Below, one piece after another: positions 6,989 to 15,172 of a DNA stretch of 48,539 nt (position 1 is the stretch's first letter; every line of letters starts with the position of its first letter). The DNA is taken from IMG/VR virus record IMGVR_UViG_3300034082_002857, positions 1-48,539 of that record, one strand, 5' to 3'. Source of the stretch: a virus. Under the pieces are notes generated by a model. It was not told the DNA's origin. It ran no database searches and saw nothing but the letters and a program-made list of their open reading frames with translations. Made by a program: the position numbers and the translations under genes.

Positions 6989-7801
6989 TCAGCCAAACAT
7001 TTTCTTCCATGTGACCGGGCCGACGGAGCCGTCTGCGGTCAGGCCGTTCGCTGTTTGCCATGCCTTGAGCGAAGCGACAGACTTGGGACCAAAGTCGCCG
7101 TCTGCCTTAGCACCAATAATTGCTTGGACAAGTGAGGCGCTTGCGCCCTTTGAGCCCAAACCTACTGGAGTTCCTGGATAGTCAAAGCGCATCCCGCCGC
7201 CACCGGCAGGTGCAGCAGCAGCAGCGGCGGGCGCAGGTGCGGCAGCAGGAGCGCCATTAGGGGCGGCATCACCGAGAGCGTACTGCCAGTGCCATAGTTC
7301 AAATTCTTTAGAAGCCGGGTTGTCGCCCTGTAGGTAGAAACCGTACTTGGGAGCGTTGGCGCACATCCAGTCACCACAAGCACCACCCATTGAGGCGAGT
7401 TTGCCGTTGACGTCATAGCCAAGGTCAATTGCAAGTCCCCAACCGTGGTTAGAGCCCTTGAGGCCAGTGGGGTCCGGTGCTGCTGAAGGAGCCTTACCCT
7501 TCTTGAGGTACCAAGTCTTGCCTTCGTACTGACGTGTAACGCCAGTACCAGTGTCGGTGGTCACGTAGCGGTCCATGAACATATTCAACTGACCCTCAAA
7601 TGAGCGGTAGTCACCAACGTTCTTGAGTTTGAAGCCTGCGGCGAGGGCGGCATCATAAAGATTGTTGAAGTGTGCCGCTACGGGAGCATACATTTGTCCG
7701 CCGGTTTTGACTTTAGCCAGAAGATTTGCAGGCAGTTGACCATTTTTGTATGATTTAAGCGGTGTTGGTACTACAAGTTTGATAAAAGGATATTTGCTCA
7801 T
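6989..7801 (-). CDS. Endolysin: M15 (VanY-like) peptidase with PG-binding domain
   Basis: The N-terminal domain (about 35-178) is a zinc D-Ala-D-Ala carboxypeptidase-type peptidase. YRSFEGQ at 65-71 holds the substrate-binding region, SNHGWGLAIDLG supplies His119 and Asp126, and ELWHW gives Glu168 and His171. The three ligands and the catalytic Glu are all present, so it should be active on peptide cross-links. Residues 181-203 form an Ala/Pro/Gly linker. Residues 212-269 are a PG_binding_1 repeat with the usual GDFGPKSVASLKAWQ and GSVGPVTWKKMF signatures. It has no signal peptide, so it must leave the cell through a holin hole. The lipoprotein, holin-like and small membrane genes directly downstream form the lysis module. 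Confidence 0.93.
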   Translation of the reverse strand: MSKYPFIKLVVPTPLKSYKNGQLPANLLAKVKTGGQMYAPVAAHFNNLYDAALAAGFKLKNVGDYRSFEGQLNMFMDRYVTTDTGTGVTRQYEGKTWYLKKGKAPSAAPDPTGLKGSNHGWGLAIDLGYDVNGKLASMGGACGDWMCANAPKYGFYLQGDNPASKEFELWHWQYALGDAAPNGAPAAAPAPAAAAAAPAGGGGMRFDYPGTPVGLGSKGASASLVQAIIGAKADGDFGPKSVASLKAWQTANGLTADGSVGPVTWKKMFG

Positions 7802-7850
7802 ATTTATCTCCCGAATATTAGAGTTATAAATATATATTGTACAGGATTTA

Positions 7851-8033
7851 CTACTCTTCGTCAGATGGCTTCAACATTGCAATCAAAAGATGCAAGATTA
7901 AGGCAAAGACAAATATTTGAATTCCTTGAGATTTCGTTGGTCCGCTGAGGGTAATCAGGACCAGAACCGTTCCCGCGACTGTCCAGTTAAGACCGTCAAG
8001 AACTTCTAAGAATTTATGCCAATATTTTTTCAT
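7851..8033 (-). CDS. Small two-span membrane protein, 60 aa
   Basis: The protein has two hydrophobic spans (about 16-30 and 38-54) and a short acidic end (KPSDEE). It precedes the endolysin gene in the direction of transcription. The size and topology fit a small holin or antiholin, but no family motif is visible. It is one of five small membrane or lipid-anchored proteins around the endolysin, so its exact role within the lysis set cannot be told. Confidence 0.55.
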   Translation of the reverse strand: MKKYWHKFLEVLDGLNWTVAGTVLVLITLSGPTKSQGIQIFVFALILHLLIAMLKPSDEE

Positions 8034-8059
8034 TATTTCCTCTTTCTATTTTGTTAATT

Positions 8060-11011
8060 TCACTTACCTATGCGTGATGGTGATATTTGCACGGGGATGG
8101 GAATCATTGTTAATGTCAGTGCGGTTCCTGCAATCAGGACACGACGAGTGCTTACTGGAATGCTGGAGCCGAGCGGAATATATGTATCTACATTTCCTGC
8201 GGCAAAAATATTAATTTCTTCCTCAAATGCTTCCTTAACCTCTACGGGAGCGTCCTGTACGGCTTCAACAAGGGCGGCAGCCTCGGCATCAGAAATGTCG
8301 CCAATTGGAACGGTGGCAAAGATTTCAGTAGCCTGGTCGCCCGTAATTGACTCCAACACCTCGCCACTTGTAGCAATACTTATTGATTGCTCATCAGAAA
8401 GACCATTTTCGATAATAGAGTCAACCGCAGCCACGACCTGCTCATCACTAACACTGTCGCCACCCAAAACATCAACCAACTCATCAAACGCTTCATCCGA
8501 AATCGGCTCGTCTAAAATGGCGTCAATAACAGAATCAAAAGCCTCGTCACTTAATGGCTCTTCAAAAATAGTGTCAAGAACTTCAGCGAATGCCTCATCG
8601 CTGATGTCGGCGGTAAATACCTGGTCCACGACAGCAGCGATTTCTTCATCTGATAAATCTTCGGCGAATACAGTAGTCACGAGTTCGGCAAGCGCCTCGT
8701 CTGATAGGTCTTGACCAAAAACCTCATCAATGACTGCAATAAATTGCTCTGTGTCAAGGTCTGACGTTAGGAGTTCAGTAGCAACACTAACCAGTTCTTC
8801 TTCCGACTCTGTTGCGGACAGTGCGTCACTGACAGCATCCGTCAATTCTTCAGGTGACGGGTCCCCTGCGAGAATGTCGTCAACGACCGCTTCTGGTGTT
8901 TCTTCTTCTACCGGTAATTCCGGTGTTGTATCTGGCGTTTCTTCTTCTGGGGCTGATTCAGGTACGGTTGTTTCGGGTGACGTTGTGTCGTCGGAATCTC
9001 CGGTTCCTCCATCAGTTCCTCCATCGGTAGTATCTGGTGTTGTTACTATTGTATCTTCTGGCTCCGTATCAGGAGGCGAAGTAACTGGAAGTTCAGTTGT
9101 TGTTGGTTCTTCTATTTCTGGCACCTCTGTTGTCGTAGTAGTTGGAGGCTCGGTTGTTGTAGTGGGAACTTCTGTTGTGGTTGTAGTGGGCGGAGTAGGG
9201 TCAATAACGGTTACATCAACGGTTATTTCGGGGCCATAGACACACGGCCCCACTCCTGCTGAGTTGAAACAACTTTGATTTCCTGCTTTGATACCAAAGC
9301 GAACTGGTCCGTATCCAGTTGTGACAGGATTACTGCCAGAGAACATTCCAGTGCTTAACGAATAGGTGGTTCCCTGATTGGTCGACACACCCCAACCGCC
9401 CGAGGTGGTTCCACCAATTTCGTCAAGGTCGTAGAAACTAACCGAGTAACCGTAGATGGCAGTATTGCTTGCCGCTGACGCATCCCAATCAAGGTCAACA
9501 CTTCCGTCTGCGTTTGCAACAGCCGTCAAGTTCGTAACTGGGTTAAGGTAAGCCGCAGTAGTTGTATTGTTGGACTCCACATACCCAGCGCCTGAGAAAT
9601 TATTTGTATTTAGCGCAGTGGTACCAAATATATTCCCACTGGCTGTGGAGAAAGAGTTTGCACTTACTCCGTTATACATCGAAGAGCCGTTATTCCAGTT
9701 GTTTGCAAACTGAATAGCAGTCGTATTCCCATTGAATGCGTTGTTTGAAACAGTTTGGTTACCAGCGCCCGGGGTCCACGATGTTGGAATCCAAGAGGAC
9801 AAGTAAACGCCAACATTGTTGCTGGTAAATGTTGAGTTGATTACCTGTTGGCGATTTAGCCCACCGAGCAATGCACCATATGTATTGTTTGTAAATTGGC
9901 TGTCTACAACCTTGGTAAATCGCTCGGTGCGAATACCATAAGTGTTTGATGTGAATACCGAGTTATTGATGTAGATGCGGTTTGAGTAATTAGTGTCTGT
10001 AAGGCTCAGCGAAGAGGGGGTGCCTCCGTGGTCAGAGGTAATCGCGTAACCGTTATTGGTAAATTGAGAATCATTGAATGTGGTTACTCCACCATTTCCT
10101 TGGTAGAAAGCCCACGATGAATGATTGGAAATCTTTATTCGGTTGAATGTCATTGTTCCGTTGCTGTTGTAGATGAGTCCACCGTTCCACGACACGTTTT
10201 TTCCTTGCTTGAATGTCATGTCCTGGACAACAATTGTTCTTGAGCCATTGTTGTAAATCGCCCGATTTAGGTTGTTTCCGTCAATAATCGTCGTGGCCAT
10301 TCCTGTGCCGGTGATTGTTACCCCAGCCGTAATCGCAGGCAGGTCGGAAGTAAGAGTGATGGTTCCTTCTGTGGTGATGTCAATGGCGTCGTAGATTCCA
10401 CCAGCAGTAGCGTTGGCTTGGATAATTGCCCAACGTAGCGTTCCAACGGAACCATCATCTAAAAGACTCGTAACAACCAGCGAGGTCGGCTGAGTAACCA
10501 CCGTTAGCGATGCGTTCCTAATTGCCGGCCCATAGCATCCAGCCCAAAATAATGCATCCTTACCAGCAAACGTGATTGTGACGACTTCATCGTTCTGTGT
10601 TGTAGTTACCCCTAAATTGGATACCTGATTTGCACCTGCAGTCAGCACCCCGGTTGTTGCAGACTCATCTGAGTCAGAAATCGTTGCGCTATACGTTCCA
10701 CCCCATGGACCATTCGCAAGAAATGAAAGTTCTAGTGCTGATGGAGACGGAATGGTAACTTGCTGAGATACAGAATTTTGCATATAACTAAAAGTGAGTT
10801 GCGATTGACCATCCCAAACTCCAAGACTAGGAACGCCATTGGAGCAAGAACTGCCCCCACTTGCTCCGCTCCAGCCACCACCATCGGCTGAAAAATTGCC
10901 ATTTACTAATAGGTTTTCAGATGTAGCAATAACTCCGGCAGGTGCGAACCAGCCGAATAATGCGATAATCCAAAATATCCATTGCCCTTTACGGACGCCC
11001 CTTTTTCGCAT
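8060..11011 (-). CDS. Large secreted beta-helix/FnIII surface protein, 983 aa
   Basis: The order of parts is: basic start and signal-like hydrophobic segment 1-29; a beta-sandwich opening with NLLVNGNFSADGGGW (34-173); a parallel beta-helix (about 178-480, opening VVTSLLDDGSVGTLRWAI, like CSLREA-type beta-helix proteins); an FnIII-like domain (490-603); a Thr/Pro/Glu stalk (604-705); seven 17-residue acidic helical repeats (752-870); and a hydrophobic C-terminal segment (about 955-975) with a short basic end. This reads as an exported, membrane-anchored adhesin of a bacterium rather than a normal tail protein. It sits between FnIII fibre genes and the lysis genes. It might display on the infected cell and alter adhesion or phage binding. 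A tail-spike role cannot be excluded because beta-helices are common in tailspikes. Confidence 0.75.
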   Translation of the reverse strand: MRKRGVRKGQWIFWIIALFGWFAPAGVIATSENLLVNGNFSADGGGWSGASGGSSCSNGVPSLGVWDGQSQLTFSYMQNSVSQQVTIPSPSALELSFLANGPWGGTYSATISDSDESATTGVLTAGANQVSNLGVTTTQNDEVVTITFAGKDALFWAGCYGPAIRNASLTVVTQPTSLVVTSLLDDGSVGTLRWAIIQANATAGGIYDAIDITTEGTITLTSDLPAITAGVTITGTGMATTIIDGNNLNRAIYNNGSRTIVVQDMTFKQGKNVSWNGGLIYNSNGTMTFNRIKISNHSSWAFYQGNGGVTTFNDSQFTNNGYAITSDHGGTPSSLSLTDTNYSNRIYINNSVFTSNTYGIRTERFTKVVDSQFTNNTYGALLGGLNRQQVINSTFTSNNVGVYLSSWIPTSWTPGAGNQTVSNNAFNGNTTAIQFANNWNNGSSMYNGVSANSFSTASGNIFGTTALNTNNFSGAGYVESNNTTTAAYLNPVTNLTAVANADGSVDLDWDASAASNTAIYGYSVSFYDLDEIGGTTSGGWGVSTNQGTTYSLSTGMFSGSNPVTTGYGPVRFGIKAGNQSCFNSAGVGPCVYGPEITVDVTVIDPTPPTTTTTEVPTTTTEPPTTTTTEVPEIEEPTTTELPVTSPPDTEPEDTIVTTPDTTDGGTDGGTGDSDDTTSPETTVPESAPEEETPDTTPELPVEEETPEAVVDDILAGDPSPEELTDAVSDALSATESEEELVSVATELLTSDLDTEQFIAVIDEVFGQDLSDEALAELVTTVFAEDLSDEEIAAVVDQVFTADISDEAFAEVLDTIFEEPLSDEAFDSVIDAILDEPISDEAFDELVDVLGGDSVSDEQVVAAVDSIIENGLSDEQSISIATSGEVLESITGDQATEIFATVPIGDISDAEAAALVEAVQDAPVEVKEAFEEEINIFAAGNVDTYIPLGSSIPVSTRRVLIAGTALTLTMIPIPVQISPSRIGK
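8402..8758 (-). repeat. Seven tandem 51-bp (17-residue) repeats
   Basis: This segment encodes residues 752-870 of the 983-residue surface protein. Each unit has the pattern (L/I)SDEAFxxVxDxIFxEx; clear units start at 769, 786, 803, 820, 837 and 854, with a first diverged copy at 752. The period is exactly 17 residues and each unit is probably one amphipathic helix plus a turn. The DNA units differ at many third positions, so the array is old or under selection, not a fresh slippage product. Confidence 0.85.
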
Positions 11012-11052
11012 TTCTCACCACTTTGCAGGATAGTGTAATACTTTCTATTGTA

Positions 11053-13173
11053 CTATGTGACTGAGCCTGCCTGTGTTTCTTTACCTGTGAGTGTAAAGTT
11101 TTTGCCTTTTATGTTGTCGCCATTATAGGGGAGGCATCCGAAGCCACCCGATGATGTTTTTGGCCAAGATGATGGAGTGCGTAAATAGAATGTTCCATTA
11201 ACGGCAAGTCCGGTAATGTTGAGGCCAGTAACTTCCCTGGTTTCAAATGGTGCATCCAGAGTCCCACTTAGCCCTGTCGTATATTCGGTACCACTCGGTA
11301 TCTTCCATGCTGTCGTGTACCCTGTCGGACGCAGGTTGCATGTCTGTCCACATGCAAGTTCGGCCGATATTTTAGTGACCCTCTTGTATCCAACCTGGTA
11401 GTCATATTGAGATACCCCACTCATTGCAATACCTATTCTATAATTAGCATTAGCACAACTGCCGGTCGGAGGGTCTTCCGAGTCGCCGAGTAAAACTTCA
11501 GTCGCGTCGCTAATGCTCCAATCAATTTCCTTTTTCACCGTCACCCAAGTGCGTGTACCGCTATAGCCGCTTTCACCGGTTGCGCCGTGTTTATTTCTCA
11601 CATATGCGCGATAATAGTAGGTTGAGTTGAATGCTTGGCTACCAATACTAACAAGCCACCTACTAAGACCATTGTCATATGTGACAATGGTTGGATGAGT
11701 AGAACTATTATATGTTGTTGCCCCAGAAAGGTCACTATTTGTGCTTACTTGAACATAGGCAACATCGCCATAACTCGGTTGAGACAATATTAAATAAGCG
11801 TTATCTACAGAAGAACTCGTCATGTTGGGATTCCAAGTCAAAGTTGGTGCTGATGGAACTGGGGCATTCGTTGTTGCTGCTACTCCACTTCCTAATCCCG
11901 ACACATTACCCTGACTATCGACTGCCCGCACATACACTGTGTAAGACGTATCGGCAACCAATGATGCGGTTGATGATGAAAGAACACTAAAACTGTAGGG
12001 TGCGCTCCCTGAAAATGTTTTCCAGTTTGTGCCAGCATTGGTGCTGTATTGATAGGAGGAAATGAGCCATGATCCAGGAACGCCATTGAACGCAACATTC
12101 AAAGTAGTGGTGTTGGTGCCGTTGTATGCTGGTGCTGCGACAGTTAGGGAACTTACTGTCGGGTCACGTTTCGCTGTCAATGTGACGGAAGTTGATGTTA
12201 CGGCGCTGAATGTTCCTTGGGAGTCGTATGTTCGTGTATCTACATAGTAGGTGCTTCCGGGTGACATGATGGCATTTAAGTATGTGGATGTGCCAATTGT
12301 AATTGTTCCAGAAAAATCTTGATACGTAGAAAAACCAGTGACGTAAGTATATGGTTCGGTGTTGTTTGATCTTACTCTGTATTGCGAACCAGACACCGGA
12401 TATGATCTAGGAGTTCCTTCAGTGTGAGAGAACGTGAAAGAAAATTCGCCCTGATTGCCGGTGGCAACTGGTGCCGCAGTGAGGCTGGTTGGTGCGTTGG
12501 GGGCAACGATGTAGTTGGTGGTCACGGTTTGATATTCAGCGAGTGTTTCTGTTCCTGATGTTGCGGCAACCGATTTTAAACGAACTTTATATGTCGTATT
12601 GGGAGTGAGTGCTCCAATGCCGTTGTAGGTATCTGCGCCATAGGCAATTGGACTAGACGAAACTGTTGTCCAGTCTAATAGTTGTACTCCTGCAGATGTC
12701 TCAATTCTGTATTGGGTTGTTCGTGAGTACGTCCCTGCAGTTCCGGCTGTCCAAGTAATATTAAATTTGAATGTTCCGGCATCACCGGCTGCAGGCGCCA
12801 ACGAGAAAGTCGGCGCCCCAGGAGGGGTCTCTTCCAATGTAGTTAATGTTGCAGTTACTTCTTCACTTATTTGTCCGCCAGTATCTTGTGTTCTGAAATA
12901 GACGGTGTATTCATTATCGGGGGTCAAGTTTGAGGCAGAAATATTACTACCACTCGTTATTGTTTCCCAATCAGATATTAACGTGTCGTCTAGCATAATC
13001 TTTTTTTGAACAAGGGCAACAGGATAAGAAGTGGGGGTTGTCGTAAATGTAACTACAGCATTGAGCGCCGAAATTGAACTAAAAGATATGGATGTTGGCG
13101 GCAATGGTGGTAGCCCGTTAGTGAAACCTAAACCTCTTGCCGCTATCCCAGTAAACGAGGAGATAATGGGCAT
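11053..13173 (-). CDS. Fibronectin type III fibre protein, 706 aa
   Basis: The sequence is a chain of about five FnIII-like domains, roughly 25-112, 115-220, 222-332, 334-437 and 438-545. Each has the pattern P-x-(A/S)PTxLTAAP... and YxVyVRAxDSQG. The N-terminus, MPIISSFTGIAARGLGFTNG, is typical of phage minor tail or fibre proteins and has no signal peptide. The C-terminal 150 residues form a different domain with paired cysteines. FnIII arrays in phage tail proteins are thought to mediate weak binding to cell-surface carbohydrate. Its start shares one base with the stop of the upstream fibre gene, so it belongs to the fibre operon. A virion location is inferred from this and from the start. 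Confidence 0.75.
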   Translation of the reverse strand: MPIISSFTGIAARGLGFTNGLPPLPPTSISFSSISALNAVVTFTTTPTSYPVALVQKKIMLDDTLISDWETITSGSNISASNLTPDNEYTVYFRTQDTGGQISEEVTATLTTLEETPPGAPTFSLAPAAGDAGTFKFNITWTAGTAGTYSRTTQYRIETSAGVQLLDWTTVSSSPIAYGADTYNGIGALTPNTTYKVRLKSVAATSGTETLAEYQTVTTNYIVAPNAPTSLTAAPVATGNQGEFSFTFSHTEGTPRSYPVSGSQYRVRSNNTEPYTYVTGFSTYQDFSGTITIGTSTYLNAIMSPGSTYYVDTRTYDSQGTFSAVTSTSVTLTAKRDPTVSSLTVAAPAYNGTNTTTLNVAFNGVPGSWLISSYQYSTNAGTNWKTFSGSAPYSFSVLSSSTASLVADTSYTVYVRAVDSQGNVSGLGSGVAATTNAPVPSAPTLTWNPNMTSSSVDNAYLILSQPSYGDVAYVQVSTNSDLSGATTYNSSTHPTIVTYDNGLSRWLVSIGSQAFNSTYYYRAYVRNKHGATGESGYSGTRTWVTVKKEIDWSISDATEVLLGDSEDPPTGSCANANYRIGIAMSGVSQYDYQVGYKRVTKISAELACGQTCNLRPTGYTTAWKIPSGTEYTTGLSGTLDAPFETREVTGLNITGLAVNGTFYLRTPSSWPKTSSGGFGCLPYNGDNIKGKNFTLTGKETQAGSVT

Positions 13174-13703
13174 TACGCAAACCGTGTTCGTGAGGCAAAT
13201 ACAGTGTATGTATCTGCTGCAGTCCTAACTATCGTATAGGTGTAAGCGTCAGTTCCGGCACTAGTATTGGCTGACGATGGGATTACGCCGCCTTGCCACT
13301 TGGGTGTGATTGCCGTGCCAGTAAGGTTGACGGTGGCAGCGAATCCAGCACTTGTGGCAATGTTGGCGATAATTGTGACTGTAACAGTTTTTCCGTTTGC
13401 GTTAAGGAGTGTTCCTAGGCCCGTGAATGTTGGAACCCACGTCGCACTTTTACCTGTTGTCGGATTAAAATAGTATGCCGTTGCTGCAGTGACGTCAATT
13501 GATTGGGCAATGAGGGGGGTGCCGGAATCCGTTGAGTAGGTGATTTGTTCTACTGGCATAGTAAGAACAGCCTTGCTAACTGTTCCCGCGTTGATTATTG
13601 GGGCGGTTAATGTTTTGTTTGTTAAGGTTTCGGTATCGTTTAGTTCGACAATGGTGTCAATATTGTTGATACGAACTTTTGAGGGCATGTTTTTTACTGT
13701 CAT
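13173..13703 (-). CDS. Small fibre-associated protein with TLTNKTL motif, 176 aa
   Basis: Residues 25-40 read [17 protein letters not shown], a short repeat-like motif common in phage tail fibre and head-fibre proteins and also present in the fibre at 27532-29118 ([14 protein letters not shown]). The rest is beta-rich with a C-terminal domain (about 60-176) rich in Thr and Ala. No signal peptide or enzyme motif is visible. It is followed in transcription by the FnIII protein with a one-base overlap. I read it as a fibre tip or connector. Confidence 0.6.
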   Translation of the reverse strand: MTVKNMPSKVRINNIDTIVELNDTETLTNKTLTAPIINAGTVSKAVLTMPVEQITYSTDSGTPLIAQSIDVTAATAYYFNPTTGKSATWVPTFTGLGTLLNANGKTVTVTIIANIATSAGFAATVNLTGTAITPKWQGGVIPSSANTSAGTDAYTYTIVRTAADTYTVFASRTRFA

Positions 13704-13706
13704 ACC

Positions 13707-14039
13707 TTATGCCTCTTCGATCCCGTTTATCGTAATAGTGACACCAGCGTTTGATGCAAAACCAGAAATTATTTCTCCAGCAGCCAAAACGAGCACAAGG
13801 TTTAAAATGAGCGTTTCGCTGGAGTCTAAAGAAATTGCTTTAAAGATTGTTTTTGCGTCGCTGACGGCTCCAACTGCGGCAACATAGAGTGTCGCCGTCT
13901 GTACAGCGCCAGTAGTATTACAAAGCAGTATTTGCTTAATGATTGTCGCTGTTGCCGGTGACGATGGCGATGTATGAATATTTGCAGCACTTGTGGCCAT
14001 CGCTGCTGGACCATAAACGCGTTTTTGCGTAAAAGCCAT
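13707..14039 (-). CDS. Small structural protein, paralogue of 23867-24235, 110 aa
   Basis: The protein begins MAFTQKRVYGPAAMATSAANIHT and has a central IIKQILLCNTTGAVQTATLYV strand pair. The protein at 23867-24235 has the matching MALTPTRLTGPAAFATSAGDMYT and VIKEIVLCNTSGSAQTVTLYL, so the two are clear paralogues. Both sit beside fibre genes. The fold is probably an all-beta decoration or fibre-trimer domain. It has a strong AGGAGG ribosome site, and a 20-base palindrome lies just upstream. It may open a separate fibre sub-operon after the enzyme cassette. Confidence 0.65.
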   Translation of the reverse strand: MAFTQKRVYGPAAMATSAANIHTSPSSPATATIIKQILLCNTTGAVQTATLYVAAVGAVSDAKTIFKAISLDSSETLILNLVLVLAAGEIISGFASNAGVTITINGIEEA

Positions 14040-14049
14040 CTGTGGCCTC

Positions 14050-14069
14050 CTTAATGAACGTTCATTAAG
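14050..14069. promoter_or_regulatory. Perfect 20-bp palindrome, operator-like
   Basis: The sequence CTTAATGAACGTTCATTAAG is its own reverse complement over all 20 bases. It lies about 10 bases upstream of the start at 14039 and touches the AGGAGG ribosome site. The AATGAACGTTCATT core has the form of operators bound by TetR-family repressors. In RNA it would make a weak AU-rich hairpin with little or no loop, which suits a DNA operator better than a terminator. No TetR gene is in the window, so a host repressor or a phage gene elsewhere would have to bind it. Confidence 0.55.
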
Positions 14070-14099
14070 TAGTTTAGCGCACTAATAGCCTGTAGTTTA

Positions 14100-14879
14100 T
14101 CAGATATCTAAACCAAATTTGCTATCAAGAAAAGTCCGGTACGTCTCAGCAATAATTGCAACATTTTCTTGAATAAGCGCATTCTGTTGTCGTTGAGCAG
14201 TCTTGGGGGATATGTGCTGCTTGTATATCATTTTCGGTATATGTAAGCATTTAGTCGCCAGGAACGTTCGGACACACAAATCGTAATCATCAGCCACTTT
14301 AAGGTTCCAGTCATGCCCATTGAGAGCGCGATAAACGTCTGCCCGCCAAGCCCGAACATGATTGGGAGCAGAAACGATATGTCGCATAGTGACAGTGTTT
14401 AGTTCTGGCGCACGCATAGTCCAAACGCCGTGCTCCTGGTCCCAATAGTCACTGCCGTACCCAAAGGCCCAACCGTCTGGATAACGTCCTGACTGCCCAT
14501 CTGGGAGGATTTCGCACCAGTCGGAGTAAACGAATCCCACATCAGGATTCTGATTAAACGCATCACTAATAAGTTGGAGGGCATCAGGAGTCAACTCATC
14601 ATCATGGTCAAACTCAACCAAAATATCGCCCTTAGCAACCATGAAACCATTCCGCTTCACCTCGCCAATAGAACCCGAATGAACATGAGAACGATGCATC
14701 TGAATCTTATACCGCTCATCCGAACAAAAACCATACAACTGACGCCACGTCTCATTATTCGTTGAATCATCCCAAACAACCCACTCCCAATCCCTGAAAG
14801 TCTGAGACCTCAACGAACCCCAACTACGAGCAAGGATTTCCTGAGGGGTGTTATACGTCGGCGTAACAATAGAAATCAT
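14100..14879 (-). CDS. GT2-family glycosyltransferase, 259 aa
   Basis: This is a GT-A fold enzyme that moves a sugar from a nucleotide donor to an acceptor. The N-terminus MISIVTPTYN and the WDDST segment at 36-40 form the nucleotide-binding part. Asp91-His-Asp93-Asp94 in EFDHDDE is the DxD metal site. DDYDL at 197-201 takes the place of the usual (E/D)DxDL near the catalytic base. The length is usual for a single-domain GT2. There is no membrane segment. It is the last gene of the oxygenase-halogenase cassette, overlapping the upstream membrane-protein gene by ATGA. Possible acceptors are fibre proteins, the host envelope or a small molecule made by the cassette. Confidence 0.88.
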   Translation of the reverse strand: MISIVTPTYNTPQEILARSWGSLRSQTFRDWEWVVWDDSTNNETWRQLYGFCSDERYKIQMHRSHVHSGSIGEVKRNGFMVAKGDILVEFDHDDELTPDALQLISDAFNQNPDVGFVYSDWCEILPDGQSGRYPDGWAFGYGSDYWDQEHGVWTMRAPELNTVTMRHIVSAPNHVRAWRADVYRALNGHDWNLKVADDYDLCVRTFLATKCLHIPKMIYKQHISPKTAQRQQNALIQENVAIIAETYRTFLDSKFGLDI

Positions 14880-15172
14880 ACGAAATGTTTTATAATTGAA
14901 GCACTAGCCAGGAAAACCCATAAAACATTAAATAAAATGATGGTCGGAAGCGTTTTCTTCGTAGATGACCAAATAAGTGCCGTACTCGAAATAATGGCAA
15001 AAATGTAAAGCCACCACCACTGCTTGCCTAAGAGTAGACCAGGGAAGATAATTGCGATTTTTGTTGCAAAACCCCATGCCTCAACAGTATTGGGGCTATT
15101 CCAATATTCCTTCTTAGACATTGTTTTAACAGCATCGACTATCTTCTGATTGAATTGAATTAATTTGTTCAC
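14876..15172 (-). CDS. Three-span membrane protein, 98 aa
   Basis: Three hydrophobic segments (about 35-49, 51-68 and 75-95) follow an amphipathic N-terminal region. A WWWLY cluster lies at the membrane edge near 52-56. I do not recognise the family. It overlaps the genes on both sides by four bases, so it is an integral part of the cassette rather than a random insertion. It might anchor one of the enzymes or move a product, but nothing in the sequence shows this. Confidence 0.6.
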   Translation of the reverse strand: MNKLIQFNQKIVDAVKTMSKKEYWNSPNTVEAWGFATKIAIIFPGLLLGKQWWWLYIFAIISSTALIWSSTKKTLPTIILFNVLWVFLASASIIKHFV

